Shown here one piece after another: positions 42,446 through 51,369 of a stretch of DNA of 64,000 bases. The notes under the pieces were generated by a model that was not told where the DNA came from, did no database searches, and worked only from the letters and a program-made list of their open reading frames with translations. Source of the stretch: Sphaerospermopsis sp. SIO1G1 (lineage in GTDB: Bacteria > Cyanobacteriota > Cyanobacteriia > Cyanobacteriales > Nostocaceae); NCBI GenBank assembly GCA_010672785.1, contig JAAHFX010000014.1, positions 196,740 to 260,739 of the forward strand, in the 5' to 3' direction. The number at the start of each line of letters is the position of its first letter. The stretch's first letter is position 1. The position numbers and the translations under genes are program-made.

Positions 42446-44152
42446 CTAGTTAGCAAACAAAACATCCCCCAACTTTTCCTTCCCCAAAATATCACTAACC
42501 TCACCATCATTCACAACCCTAACTCCATTAATAAATACACCCTTAATTATCTCCTCAGAACCCCTTTTTACCATCCGCATTTCCCCATCCAAAACCGGAT
42601 CAGATACTTGTACTTGATCACTCACAGGTTGTTCTAAACCTAAAGGATCGATTAATAATAAATCTGCTTTTGCACCAACTTTAATTACCCCTGTATCCAA
42701 ACGAAACCATTTTGCAGGTTCACCGGTAACTCGATGAATTGCTGCTTGAGGAGATAAAAAATTAGTTGCTATTGCTTGTTTTAATAAAGATATCGCCCCA
42801 TCATAATAACCCAAATTCCTGACATGAGCGCCCGCATCAGTAAACCCAGGGAAAATATGCGGATGTTTCATCATTTCTAATCTGGGTTTTAATCTATCAT
42901 TTGCTCCTGTTGCTATCCAACGTAAATCAGTATCATATTTTTTTAATGCTTGGATAAAAAACTCTAACGTTTCTTGTTTTTCTTGTCTAGCAATTTCTGC
43001 AAAACTCAAACCTTCCCAACTTTTTTCAGGACATTCTACAACATCCATTAATTCTAATTGTCTGTGAAAAGCTGGTGATTTTTTATCATTCCATTCCTGG
43101 ATAAACTGACGGCAAAAATCTCCTGATTGCCATAATTTTAATCTTTCTATTCTAGAATTACAACCATTAAGTTTTGCCCCAGTAGTAAATTCTTCAAATA
43201 ATGGTGTCACTGGGCCATCGGAAAAAATTGTAAAGGGTTCTGTCAGGGTTTGAAACCGAGTATTACCCTGTAATATCCGATTCCAGATAAACAACATCGG
43301 GGCAAAAATTTGCCACATTTTGCGGTTATGCACAGCATCCAAAGCCGAGAGAACTGTTAAACGGAGAGGTTTTTTAATTATTCCCAAACTCATCCAAAAA
43401 ATTTCTAGGAATGAGCTTATTTTTTTGATATTAGGGGTAACTTGAAAAACCAGATCCCGTTGCTGACATAAATTAGCTAACATCGCATATTCTGGAAATT
43501 TTGCGTGTTGAGAAGGAATACTATCACCTGCAAATTCTCCGCTCATTCTGTGCCAAGGAAACATATCAATAGAAATACCAATAAACCCAGCATCTAAAGC
43601 ATCAGCGGCGATACGTTCCATCACTTCCAATTCAAATTTACTGGGTTGATTTTTCAAGCTATTTTCTAAACCCATCACATGAGCGCGTAAAGCACTATGT
43701 CCGAATAATGGGGCAACATTTGGACCTAATGGTAATGTTTGTAAATGTTGTAAATATTCCCCTGGAGTTTCCCAAGATAATGATTTTTGTAGCCATTTAG
43801 CAATTAATTTATGAGATAAAGTTTCTACTCTTTGGAAGATATCTGCTAACATTTGTGGTTCACCAATTGCCACTGATAAACTACAATTACCAATCACTAC
43901 ACTAGTGACACCATGACGTACTGATTCACTCAAACTAGGGGCAATTTCTAATTCTAAATCGTAGTGTGTATGAATGTCTATAAATCCTGGTGTCACCCAT
44001 AAATTTGTCGCGTCTATAATTTCATCTGCTGGGGAAGTGATGGATGGGGAAATAGTGACAATTTTGCCATTTTCAATGCCAATATCTTGACGGAGAGGAG
44101 GAGAACCATTACCGTCGAATTTTAAACCGTTTTTAATGATTAAGTCGAGCAT
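42446..44152 (-). CDS. N-acyl-D-amino-acid deacylase-like amidohydrolase
   Basis: 568 residues. The N-terminal beta-sandwich (MLDLIIKNGLKFDGNGSPP) and the metal-binding TPGFIDIHTHYDLELE (HxH) begin a TIM-barrel amidohydrolase. HGVTSVVIGNCS, the late DAGAHVRNLGYYDG and the closing GVIKVGAKADLLLIDPLGL follow. This layout is that of D-aminoacylase/dihydroorotase-like enzymes, which remove acyl groups from N-acyl-amino acids. Whether it acts on a D-amino acid is untested. It may act opposite to the GH3-type enzyme of this cluster, which forms acyl amides (inference). Confidence 0.85.
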   Translation of the reverse strand: MLDLIIKNGLKFDGNGSPPLRQDIGIENGKIVTISPSITSPADEIIDATNLWVTPGFIDIHTHYDLELEIAPSLSESVRHGVTSVVIGNCSLSVAIGEPQMLADIFQRVETLSHKLIAKWLQKSLSWETPGEYLQHLQTLPLGPNVAPLFGHSALRAHVMGLENSLKNQPSKFELEVMERIAADALDAGFIGISIDMFPWHRMSGEFAGDSIPSQHAKFPEYAMLANLCQQRDLVFQVTPNIKKISSFLEIFWMSLGIIKKPLRLTVLSALDAVHNRKMWQIFAPMLFIWNRILQGNTRFQTLTEPFTIFSDGPVTPLFEEFTTGAKLNGCNSRIERLKLWQSGDFCRQFIQEWNDKKSPAFHRQLELMDVVECPEKSWEGLSFAEIARQEKQETLEFFIQALKKYDTDLRWIATGANDRLKPRLEMMKHPHIFPGFTDAGAHVRNLGYYDGAISLLKQAIATNFLSPQAAIHRVTGEPAKWFRLDTGVIKVGAKADLLLIDPLGLEQPVSDQVQVSDPVLDGEMRMVKRGSEEIIKGVFINGVRVVNDGEVSDILGKEKLGDVLFAN

Positions 44153-44281
44153 GATTTTTAAGATTTGATGAAATTAAATGATCTGATCTTAACGTCTAGT
44201 CTTAAAGTGTATCAAAATATCATTAATTTCTTGTGATATATTCTCCTTTGATAATAAATAATGAAAGTAATTCATTTATAA

Positions 44282-45571
44282 TCAATCATTTATGATACCT
44301 TTATGCTCAGTTCTTACCCACACCGAATGCTCTGTCTGCACACACATTTTTAACGTCGTCACAATCATAACTGGAATCCAATGTAACATATATAATGAAC
44401 CTAGAAAAGTTGCCCAAATTAATGATAATCCCCTTAAATTTTGATATTGATAAATACCGACCATAAAAGCCACAGTTAAAATAATTCCTAATAATGTTTG
44501 TAATGGTAATAACACCGGATTATGACTATAAAATATAGTAAGAATCAACTCAGGAATTAAGCCAATAGGTAAAATAAATTGCAAAATAAAAAATAATAAT
44601 AAATCAATTTCTTTTTGCCAACCTAATGTGAAAATTTGGGGAAAGTAATCTAAGTAACGTTGATAACCACCCTCCGCCCAGCGCCGACGTTGTAACCATA
44701 GTTTTCTCCAATTCGTTACCCCTTCCTCTTGTACAAATGGAATGCTTGCAAATTCTATTTCTCCTCCTGCTAAATAAAGTCTAAAACACATATCTAAATC
44801 ATCGGTGACAGTATCTTCATTCCATCCATGACACTTTTCTAAAAACTCTCGTTTAACTAACATTCCATTTCCTCTTAATTCTGACATTCCTCCAATAGCT
44901 ATCCGATGGGTTTGCAAGAAACTATCACAACTCATTTCCATTTGTTGACAGCGGGTGAAAAAATTTGTTTCCGCATTATAAATAGATTTCCTTATCTGTA
45001 CAGCAGCAATGTTTTGATTTTGTAATCTGGGTAATGTTTGATGCAGAAAATCAACAGGTAATTTTGCATCAGCATCACAAATTAAAATTACCTCTCCTCT
45101 AGTCTCAGGAAATACAGAATTTAAAGCTCCAGATTTTCCTCCTGTTGATTCTCTTTGATGAACTTGTAAATATGGAAATTGCATTTGTAATTGATTTAAA
45201 ATCTGGAAAGTTTCATCAGTGCTACCATCATCAATTACCCAAATATCTAGATTAGGTCTAGGATAATCTAATTTCGATAAGTTGTTAATTATTGCAGGTA
45301 AAACGGCACTTTCATTTTTGGCAGGAATTAGAATTGAAACTATGGGAAAATAACTGTTATCCACTAAATAACTAATTTTAGTTTTAGCTATTAACATTCT
45401 TACTACTTGTACAGCCAAAATAATAGTTAAACCTAACATGAAAATCCTGGTAGCAGGAAATAAATGTAGTAAAATCACACCACACCAAACTAATAAAACT
45501 ATCGTAGTTGCTTTTAACCTGCGATGGTGATTAACACTGTTACTATTAAACTGATGGGTATCTATATTCAC
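44282..45571 (-). CDS. Family 2 membrane glycosyltransferase
   Basis: 429 residues. One or two N-terminal membrane segments (about 22-60), then a GT2 domain: VSILIPAKNESAVLPAIINNL, WVIDDGSTDET, the DxD in ICDADAKLP, TDDLDMCFRLYLAG and the QRRRW motif (LQRRRWAEGGYQR) of processive or polyprenyl-linked enzymes, then three membrane segments at the C-terminus. It transfers a sugar from a nucleotide donor to a lipid or polysaccharide acceptor. It follows the NTF2-like gene by 8 bp, so the two are co-transcribed. The acceptor is unknown. Confidence 0.92.
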   Translation of the reverse strand: MNIDTHQFNSNSVNHHRRLKATTIVLLVWCGVILLHLFPATRIFMLGLTIILAVQVVRMLIAKTKISYLVDNSYFPIVSILIPAKNESAVLPAIINNLSKLDYPRPNLDIWVIDDGSTDETFQILNQLQMQFPYLQVHQRESTGGKSGALNSVFPETRGEVILICDADAKLPVDFLHQTLPRLQNQNIAAVQIRKSIYNAETNFFTRCQQMEMSCDSFLQTHRIAIGGMSELRGNGMLVKREFLEKCHGWNEDTVTDDLDMCFRLYLAGGEIEFASIPFVQEEGVTNWRKLWLQRRRWAEGGYQRYLDYFPQIFTLGWQKEIDLLLFFILQFILPIGLIPELILTIFYSHNPVLLPLQTLLGIILTVAFMVGIYQYQNLRGLSLIWATFLGSLYMLHWIPVMIVTTLKMCVQTEHSVWVRTEHKGIIND

Positions 45572-45579
45572 GATATTTA

Positions 45580-46221
45580 CTATGTTCTTTGAGAACGGTT
45601 TCTGCTTCTACCACGTAATAATAACATGAGTAAAGAGCCAATAATTAAACCACCAATACCTGCACTCACAGCCATCATTTTTCCCAATCTTTGAGCGGCA
45701 TTTAAAACAGGATTATCTAATAAATTAGAAGAAAAATGTAAAGATTGAATTACCCATTTATCCTGTAACTTTTGCAAAACCGCTGTCCAGCGCACATCCA
45801 TATCTGCTGATTTACCATCTTTAAAAGAAAAAGTTGTGGTAGCTTCTCCTGTTGCTACATCTATTTCTGGTGTAATAAATGTTCTGAAAGTATCTCCTTT
45901 AAATTTCATTTGTATATCTTGAATAGTATTAGAAAATTGCTGGTTCCAATACTTTTCAAATTCAGGTACTTTATGAAAAACTTGATTATCAACCGTGGTA
46001 ATTGTGAAGTTGGGATGTAAATAGGGTTGGACTTGGTTAAAATCACGACTATTGAGCGCATCCAAAGTAACATCTCGTGTGCGAACAATAGATTTTAAAT
46101 CCTCTGGTGTAACATCAACCGCTAAAGCATTGTCAGTTACATTCCAGATAACTAGTATTAATAACAGAGTAAAAAATATTTGCCTTTTTTTATATATGTT
46201 TTTGCTTGATTTATTCAGCAT
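45580..46221 (-). CDS. Secreted NTF2/SnoaL-like protein with C-terminal membrane anchor
   Basis: 213 residues. A signal-like hydrophobic segment (about 14-32, ending DNALAVD) precedes an NTF2-like domain (ALNSRDFNQVQPYLHPNFTITTVDNQVF, WTAVLQKLQDKWVIQSLHFSSN). A C-terminal membrane helix (VSAGIGGLIIGSLLMLLLRG) with a basic tail (RSRNRSQRT) anchors it. Such domains bind small ligands or act as isomerases; catalytic residues are not evident. It opens the minus-strand run and is divergent from the carotenoid oxygenase gene, sharing a 143-bp promoter region. Confidence 0.75.
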   Translation of the reverse strand: MLNKSSKNIYKKRQIFFTLLLILVIWNVTDNALAVDVTPEDLKSIVRTRDVTLDALNSRDFNQVQPYLHPNFTITTVDNQVFHKVPEFEKYWNQQFSNTIQDIQMKFKGDTFRTFITPEIDVATGEATTTFSFKDGKSADMDVRWTAVLQKLQDKWVIQSLHFSSNLLDNPVLNAAQRLGKMMAVSAGIGGLIIGSLLMLLLRGRSRNRSQRT

Positions 46222-46364
46222 ACCAACTCCCTTAATTTGATATTTTGATCAGACTAGCTGAATTATGGTTACTTTGATTATCTTTAATTAATTGGGTAGA
46301 AATTGTCTAATTATGTAATAATAGTTAATAACTTAGAAAAGTTAATAGCTCATCAATTATTACT

Positions 46365-47801
46365 ATGCAAACAGCTGATAAAACCACAACTAAAAAAACT
46401 TGGCCAAACGCTATATCTGAGCCAGCACAGGAATTTACTCCCACATTATTACCCATAATTGCAGGTAAAATTCCTGAAGCTTTACGAGGTACATTATACC
46501 GTAATGGTCCTGGCAAATTACAAAGAAATGGTGTCCAGGTAGGACATTTGTTTGATGGTGATGGAGCAATTTTAGCTGTTAATTTCACGGATACAGGTGC
46601 AACTGGAGTTTATCGCTATGTGCAGACTACTGGTTATCAAAAAGAAGCAAAAATAGGTAAATTCCTCTATGGAAATTATGGTATGACTGCACCAGGTCCA
46701 ATTTGGAATCAGTGGAGAAGACCTGTTAAACATTCAGCAAATACCTCTGTTTTAGCTTTACCAAATCAACTTTTAGCACTATGGGAAGGTGATAATCCCT
46801 ATAGTTTAGATTTAGAGACTTTAGCAACAAAAGGTTTAAATAATTTAGATTTTTTAAAACCTGGTCAACCTTATTCTGCTCATCCAAAAGTTGACTACAA
46901 AACAGGTGAAATATTCAATTTTGGCGTGACTGTAGAAATTAATGGTACACTAAACATTTATAAAAGTAATTTCACTGGAAAAATTATTAAACACACAAAA
47001 CACACTTTAAAGGATTTTCCACTAATTCATGATTTTGTGTTAACAGAAAAATATTTAGTATTTTTTGTCCCTGCTGTACGTTTAAATATTTGGCCTGTTA
47101 TGTTTGGGGTAGATAACTATAGCAATTGCTTAAATTGGCAGCCAGAAAAAGGTACAGAAATTTTAGTTTTTGATCGGGAAGATTTATCTTTAGTTAGTCG
47201 TAGTATCACAGATCCTTGGTTTCAATGGCATTTTTGTAATGGTTATGTTGATGATAGGGGAATAATAATTGTTGATTTTATTAAATATGACGATTTTAAA
47301 ATTAATGAATGTTTACGACAACTAGCCAGCGGTGTCATAGAAATAGTAGCACCAAACACCTTTACCAGAGTAGAAATTAATCCCCAAACTGGCCAAATTA
47401 TCAATACAGAGAATCTCATCGAAAGAACTTGTGAATTTCCATCTGTTCCCGCAGCTAATGTTGGTAACTTCTCGAAATTTAGCTATATGTCTATTTTCAG
47501 ATCAGAAATAGATATACAAGGAGAAATATTAAATAGTCTTGCTGCTTTTGATCATGAAAATGGCATTTTAATTGAAGCCAATTTAGATAGAAATCTTTAT
47601 CCTTCTGAACCTATTCATGTTGCTGAACCAGAAAATAATCATTCTGGTTGGTTGTTAACAGTGGTTTATGACGGTAACAAACATAGTAGTGAAGTGTGGA
47701 TATTTGAGAGCGATCGCTTACAAGCAGAACCTATTTGTAAACTTGCTTTACCCAGCGTCATTCCTCACAGTTTTCACGGTACTTGGAAACCAAAGAGGTG
47801 A
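46365..47801 (+). CDS. Carotenoid cleavage oxygenase (RPE65/CCO family)
   Basis: 478 residues, full length. It has the seven-blade-propeller hallmarks: ALRGTLYRNGPGKLQ, HLFDGDGAILAV, and four iron-binding His in YSAHPKVD, PLIHDFVLT, WFQWHFCNGY and HSFHGTWKPK. These enzymes cleave carotenoids or apocarotenoids with O2 at one double bond. It lacks a signal peptide and a lipid anchor. The divergent position at the head of the Rieske/diiron cluster suggests that apocarotenoid-like products could enter that pathway, but the link is inference. Confidence 0.94.
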   Translation: MQTADKTTTKKTWPNAISEPAQEFTPTLLPIIAGKIPEALRGTLYRNGPGKLQRNGVQVGHLFDGDGAILAVNFTDTGATGVYRYVQTTGYQKEAKIGKFLYGNYGMTAPGPIWNQWRRPVKHSANTSVLALPNQLLALWEGDNPYSLDLETLATKGLNNLDFLKPGQPYSAHPKVDYKTGEIFNFGVTVEINGTLNIYKSNFTGKIIKHTKHTLKDFPLIHDFVLTEKYLVFFVPAVRLNIWPVMFGVDNYSNCLNWQPEKGTEILVFDREDLSLVSRSITDPWFQWHFCNGYVDDRGIIIVDFIKYDDFKINECLRQLASGVIEIVAPNTFTRVEINPQTGQIINTENLIERTCEFPSVPAANVGNFSKFSYMSIFRSEIDIQGEILNSLAAFDHENGILIEANLDRNLYPSEPIHVAEPENNHSGWLLTVVYDGNKHSSEVWIFESDRLQAEPICKLALPSVIPHSFHGTWKPKR

Positions 47802-47916
47802 CAAATGACAGATAATTAGTCATAATTTTTCTCCCCATCACCCAACCATTTTCTGACTCCTGATTCAAAAATAGTTTAAGATTCTTAATATATCCTCATC
47901 CTGATAACAGATTTCA

Positions 47917-48792
47917 ATGTCACAATTACAACATACTCAAACTCAAAAACCAGGTTGGTCTTTGGATAGGCGAGATCCAAAGTTTATAGAAAGTATTATG
48001 CCCTTATTAGAAATCTTATATAACTTTTACTTTCGTGTAGAAACCAGTGGTTGGGAAAACGTACCAGAGGGAAAAATTCTCGTTGTCGCTTCTCACAACG
48101 GCGGTTTGGCATCTCCAGACACATCTATGATGATGTATGACTGGATACGTCGTTTTGGCACACAAAGGCCAATTTATGGTTTAATGCACCCGAAAGCTTG
48201 GGAATTATTTCCCCAAATTGCAGAATTTGTCATGAAAGGTGGTGCTGTGATGGCACATCCCAAAATGGCTTATGCGGCTTTTCGCACTGGTGCTAGTGTT
48301 TTAGTTTATCCTGGTGGTGCGGAGGATGTATTTAGACCTCACAAAATGCGGGACAAAATTTATTTCGCCGAACGCCGAGGTTTTATTAAATTAGCATTAC
48401 GGGAAAACGTACCCATTGTTCCTGCCATTTCTTGGGGCGCTCATGACACTTTAATTATCCTAGCTGATTTGTATAAAACCATGCATAAATTCCATAAAAT
48501 GGGGATGCCTTGGTTATTTGGAGTTGATCCATTAGTATTTCCTGTTTATCTTGGTTTACCTTGGGGTTTAGCATTAGGACCTTGGCCAAATATTCCTTTT
48601 CCAGTGAGTATTCACACTAGAGTTTGTCCACCGATTATTTTTGAACGTTATGGTAGAGAAGCTGCCTGCGATCGCAATTATGTAGATGAATGTTATGAAT
48701 TAGTTAAAAGTAAAATGCAGCAAGAATTAGATAATTTAATAGCAAATGTAAGAGGTGACATTTATCACAAACTATCAGCTTTTAACAATTAA
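47917..48792 (+). CDS. PlsC/DGAT2-like acyltransferase
   Basis: 291 residues. The catalytic region SHNGGLASPDTSM has His with an Asp eight residues on, a variant of the HX4D motif, and LVYPGGAEDVFRPH is the substrate-binding block seen in DGAT2-like and phytyl ester synthase-like enzymes. A further PIVPAISWGAHDT strand follows. It would transfer an acyl chain to glycerol, phytol or another alcohol. It lies 115 bp after the carotenoid oxygenase gene on the same strand, so both may be expressed together. The acceptor is undetermined. Confidence 0.85.
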   Translation: MSQLQHTQTQKPGWSLDRRDPKFIESIMPLLEILYNFYFRVETSGWENVPEGKILVVASHNGGLASPDTSMMMYDWIRRFGTQRPIYGLMHPKAWELFPQIAEFVMKGGAVMAHPKMAYAAFRTGASVLVYPGGAEDVFRPHKMRDKIYFAERRGFIKLALRENVPIVPAISWGAHDTLIILADLYKTMHKFHKMGMPWLFGVDPLVFPVYLGLPWGLALGPWPNIPFPVSIHTRVCPPIIFERYGREAACDRNYVDECYELVKSKMQQELDNLIANVRGDIYHKLSAFNN

Positions 48793-48886
48793 CTATCAAA
48801 TTTTCCAAATGGTATAATAGACAGTTAAAAGACTGTAGTCGTCAAAAGCAATTTGATGATCGTTCTTTATTAACAAGAATAATCAA

Positions 48887-49627
48887 ATGGATAGTCTCAA
48901 ACTTGAACCCTCTGTCAAATTACCAGATCATACTGAATTACCTTGTGAAGATGGTACATTTGTGAAGAATTTTCAAGAACATCCCCAAAGTATTTTATTA
49001 ACAGAATCTATCTGGGCAAAATTACAAGAGATTCACCCAGATAGACAATTTTGTATAGGTCAAGATAGTGGTATTTATTGGCGAATAACTGATCCACCAG
49101 AAAGAGGTTCAGAAGCACCAGACTGGTTTTATGTCCCTGATGTACCACCAACTTTAAATGGTAAAATGCGCCGTTCCTATGTGATGTGGCAAGAATTAGT
49201 TGCACCTTTAATTGTGATTGAATTTGTATCTGGAAATGGTTCAGAAGAAAGAGATCAAACTCCATATCAAGGTAAATTTTGGGTTTATGAAAAAGCTATT
49301 AGAGTACCTTTTTATGGCATTTATGAAGAAAAGAAATCTTCGTTAGAATTATATCACTTAGTGGAGGGACAATATCATCTCATGCCACCTAATCAAAGAG
49401 GTCATTATGTGATTGCAAAAATTGGTGTAGAATTAGGAATTTGGCCAGGAACATATAAAAATGTAGAATTACCTTGGTTAAGATGGTGGGATCTAGAAGG
49501 TAATTTATTATTAACAGGAGAGGAACTAGCAGAACAAGAAAAACAACGTGCAGAACAGGAAAAACAACGTGCTGACAAATTAGCAGCAAAATTACGAGAT
49601 TTAGGTGTAGATGTTGCTGATTTATAA
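48887..49627 (+). CDS. Uma2 family (DUF820) nuclease-like protein
   Basis: 246 residues. The core PPERGSEAPDWFYVPDV and PLIVIEFVSGNGSEERD, with the later KFWVYEKAIRVPFYGIYEE, is the PD-(D/E)XK arrangement of the Uma2/DUF820 family, which is expanded in cyanobacteria. Candidate metal ligands are the Asp of APDW and the Glu of IEFVS. A charged C-terminal helix (EEL...EQEKQRAEQEKQRADKLAAK) and a DLGVD tail are usual. Function is uncertain; the genes are often near mobile DNA. Repeats follow the stop codon. Confidence 0.88.
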   Translation: MDSLKLEPSVKLPDHTELPCEDGTFVKNFQEHPQSILLTESIWAKLQEIHPDRQFCIGQDSGIYWRITDPPERGSEAPDWFYVPDVPPTLNGKMRRSYVMWQELVAPLIVIEFVSGNGSEERDQTPYQGKFWVYEKAIRVPFYGIYEEKKSSLELYHLVEGQYHLMPPNQRGHYVIAKIGVELGIWPGTYKNVELPWLRWWDLEGNLLLTGEELAEQEKQRAEQEKQRADKLAAKLRDLGVDVADL

Positions 49628-49669
49628 TTGATAATCAGGGTACAACTAAAATTAAAGAAGCAATGACGA

Positions 49670-49872
49670 ATTACCCAAGCTAAGCTCTCCTGTTAGCGAA
49701 GCTCTCCCAAAGGGAGCAAGGAGCATTACCCAAGCTAAGCTCTCCTGAACTACGAATTACGAATTACGAATTACGAATTACGAATTACGAATTACGAATT
49801 ACGAATTACGAATTACCCAAGCTAAGCTCTCCTGTTAGCGAAGCTCTCCCAAAGGGAGCAAGGAGCATTACC
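49670..49872. repeat. Direct repeats flanking a GAATTAC heptamer array
   Basis: ACCCAAGCTAAGCTCTCCTG, with the following TTAGCGAAGCTCTCCCAAAG block, occurs twice (about 49676-49732 and 49816-49872). Between the copies lie about ten GAATTAC heptamers (about 49748-49815). The block is a copy-number-variable type of spacer. Confidence 0.9.
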
Positions 49873-49874
49873 AA

Positions 49875-50483
49875 CTACCCAATAGGATAATTCCCTGGGT
49901 TAACTGCATGAATAAATTCACTCCCTGAATGTGGCCTACCTCTTTTATAAGCTGCTTCTTCTGGTTTACCCCAACCCATTTGTAAAATTAACTCTAAAAA
50001 ATTAGCATTTTCCCACTTCAAAAAACTTGCCCATTCTGTTCTTTGGGCAATTCTTTCTACATCGAAAATATTAACTTTTTCATATTTTGTTCCATTACTT
50101 AAACTTAAATATAAATCCATTTCTTTTGTCACTTGATCCCAAAACTTTAACATGGATGTTTTGGTAGATTTTAATATTTCCAAATCACTTTCTAAAGCTA
50201 TTAAATGAGAATCTACTTCTGGATAGTTTAAAGTCTTACCCTTAACAATTAAATCTTTCCAGATAATACCAGAAACTTGATTTTGGTGTTGATATTCATG
50301 AATAGAAGCTTTAAAATCTTGATAGGCAGTGAATTTCTGTAATCCTTCTGTTGTAATTAATTGATCTATAACTGGGTTTCCAGAAACAGCTACATCTAAT
50401 TTTAACCTTTCTCCCTTTAAACAAGCTTGCTTTTCTGCGGCTACAATTTCTATAAGTTCCTGGGTACTATAAACTTTATTCAT
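49875..50483 (-). CDS. Hypothetical protein
   Basis: 202 residues, soluble, mixed alpha/beta. The opening VYSTQELIEIVAAEKQACLKG and a central acidic helical part (SHLIALESDLEILKSTKTSMLKFWDQV) are visible; the C-terminal FLELILQMGWGKPEEAAYKRG ends in a Gly/Pro-rich tail. No motif or membrane segment gives a function, and I do not recognise a family. An ATG start and good codon pattern support it as real. Transcribed alone toward the repeat block. Confidence 0.6.
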   Translation of the reverse strand: MNKVYSTQELIEIVAAEKQACLKGERLKLDVAVSGNPVIDQLITTEGLQKFTAYQDFKASIHEYQHQNQVSGIIWKDLIVKGKTLNYPEVDSHLIALESDLEILKSTKTSMLKFWDQVTKEMDLYLSLSNGTKYEKVNIFDVERIAQRTEWASFLKWENANFLELILQMGWGKPEEAAYKRGRPHSGSEFIHAVNPGNYPIG

Positions 50484-50585
50484 TAGTCATTAGTTATTTA
50501 TTTTTGTTATTTAATTATTATCTGTTAACAGTCATCAAAATGCCGTATCAGATTAAACGAAATAGATTAACTTCTAACTTTGCAG

Positions 50586-50617
50586 ATCCCCGACTTATTT
50601 AAGAAGTCCGGGATCTA
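50586..50617. terminator. GATCCCCGACTT...AAGTCCGGGATC hairpin
   Basis: A near-perfect 12-bp stem with a short AT loop sits between the hypothetical gene and the end of the PSI factor gene (minus strand). Similar sequences occur at 52.72 kb and, partially, near 33.35 and 53.97 kb, so it is a dispersed hairpin that may act as a terminator. Confidence 0.6.
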
Positions 50618-50623
50618 GAGTAT

Positions 50624-51214
50624 CTATTGACTTATTTCGCTGCTATATTCATTAAATGAACGCTGCTTAAATTCAAGTGACTCATCACGAGGGGCTAAAT
50701 CAAATACCTCTCTAAACTTATCATCAATTTCTTCAAAAGGTACTTGACCTTTTTTATTCAAAATTACTTCTCCAGACTTGTCAAACAAAACTATCTGGGG
50801 AACACCACCGTCATAATAGTATCCTGGTTGAGTAGGATCGTATTTTTCCTGGGGGAAAATTGTATCAACACTGACTGGAATAATTTCTACCTCCTTTCCA
50901 TAAAATGCTTGAGTTTGAGAAATATACACCGCATACTGTTTACAATCCTTGCTGTCATCCAGATAAAATGCCAACATTGCTGGTTTGTTTTGTGCTAAAG
51001 TCTGGGCTAAAGTTTGTCTAGGTGGTACTAGTGAACCATTACCCGCAAAAACCACGAAAATATTACCCTCAAATCTGTCATCTTTCATACCTGCAAAAGC
51101 TGGTTGTCCGCCTATAACTAATAGACAAAGCAGCAATAATAGGAATTTTGACAGCAAACGTTGCCAGTTAGAAATTTTTTTAGTTTGTAAAAACAGCCAG
51201 TTTATGCTACTCAT
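50624..51214 (-). CDS. Thylakoid thioredoxin-fold photosystem I accumulation factor
   Basis: 196 residues. A hydrophobic segment (about 23-41, ending GQPAFAG) is a signal or anchor. A thioredoxin-like domain follows (NKPAMLAFYLDDSKDCKQYAVYISQ, VEIIPVSVDTIF, GGVPQIVLFDKSGEVI, with cis-Pro in GGVPQ). The CxxC active site is absent (DDSKDC), as in the Synechocystis Slr1796-type family needed for PSI accumulation. It thus probably acts as an assembly factor and not as a redox enzyme. An alternative start lies downstream at no good Met. Transcribed alone. Confidence 0.82.
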   Translation of the reverse strand: MSSINWLFLQTKKISNWQRLLSKFLLLLLCLLVIGGQPAFAGMKDDRFEGNIFVVFAGNGSLVPPRQTLAQTLAQNKPAMLAFYLDDSKDCKQYAVYISQTQAFYGKEVEIIPVSVDTIFPQEKYDPTQPGYYYDGGVPQIVLFDKSGEVILNKKGQVPFEEIDDKFREVFDLAPRDESLEFKQRSFNEYSSEISQ

Positions 51215-51369
51215 TAAAAAAAACCTGATTTAACATTTTTGCCTAGATATATAATTACATCTGGGTGCTATTTTGTGATTCAAAATTTTTGATGGCTGGT
51301 ATTTTTTACAAATATTAGCTAAACTAGCAAGATTAATTTAAGTAATAAAGACAAACAACTACAAGCACT

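Noticed and set aside
33559..46221. Saxitoxin-like cluster (Rieske, ferredoxin and sterol-desaturase-like genes occur there too)
   Set aside because: The Rieske sequences here do not resemble SxtT/SxtH as I remember them, and the core genes (polyketide synthase-like sxtA, amidinotransferase sxtG) are absent.
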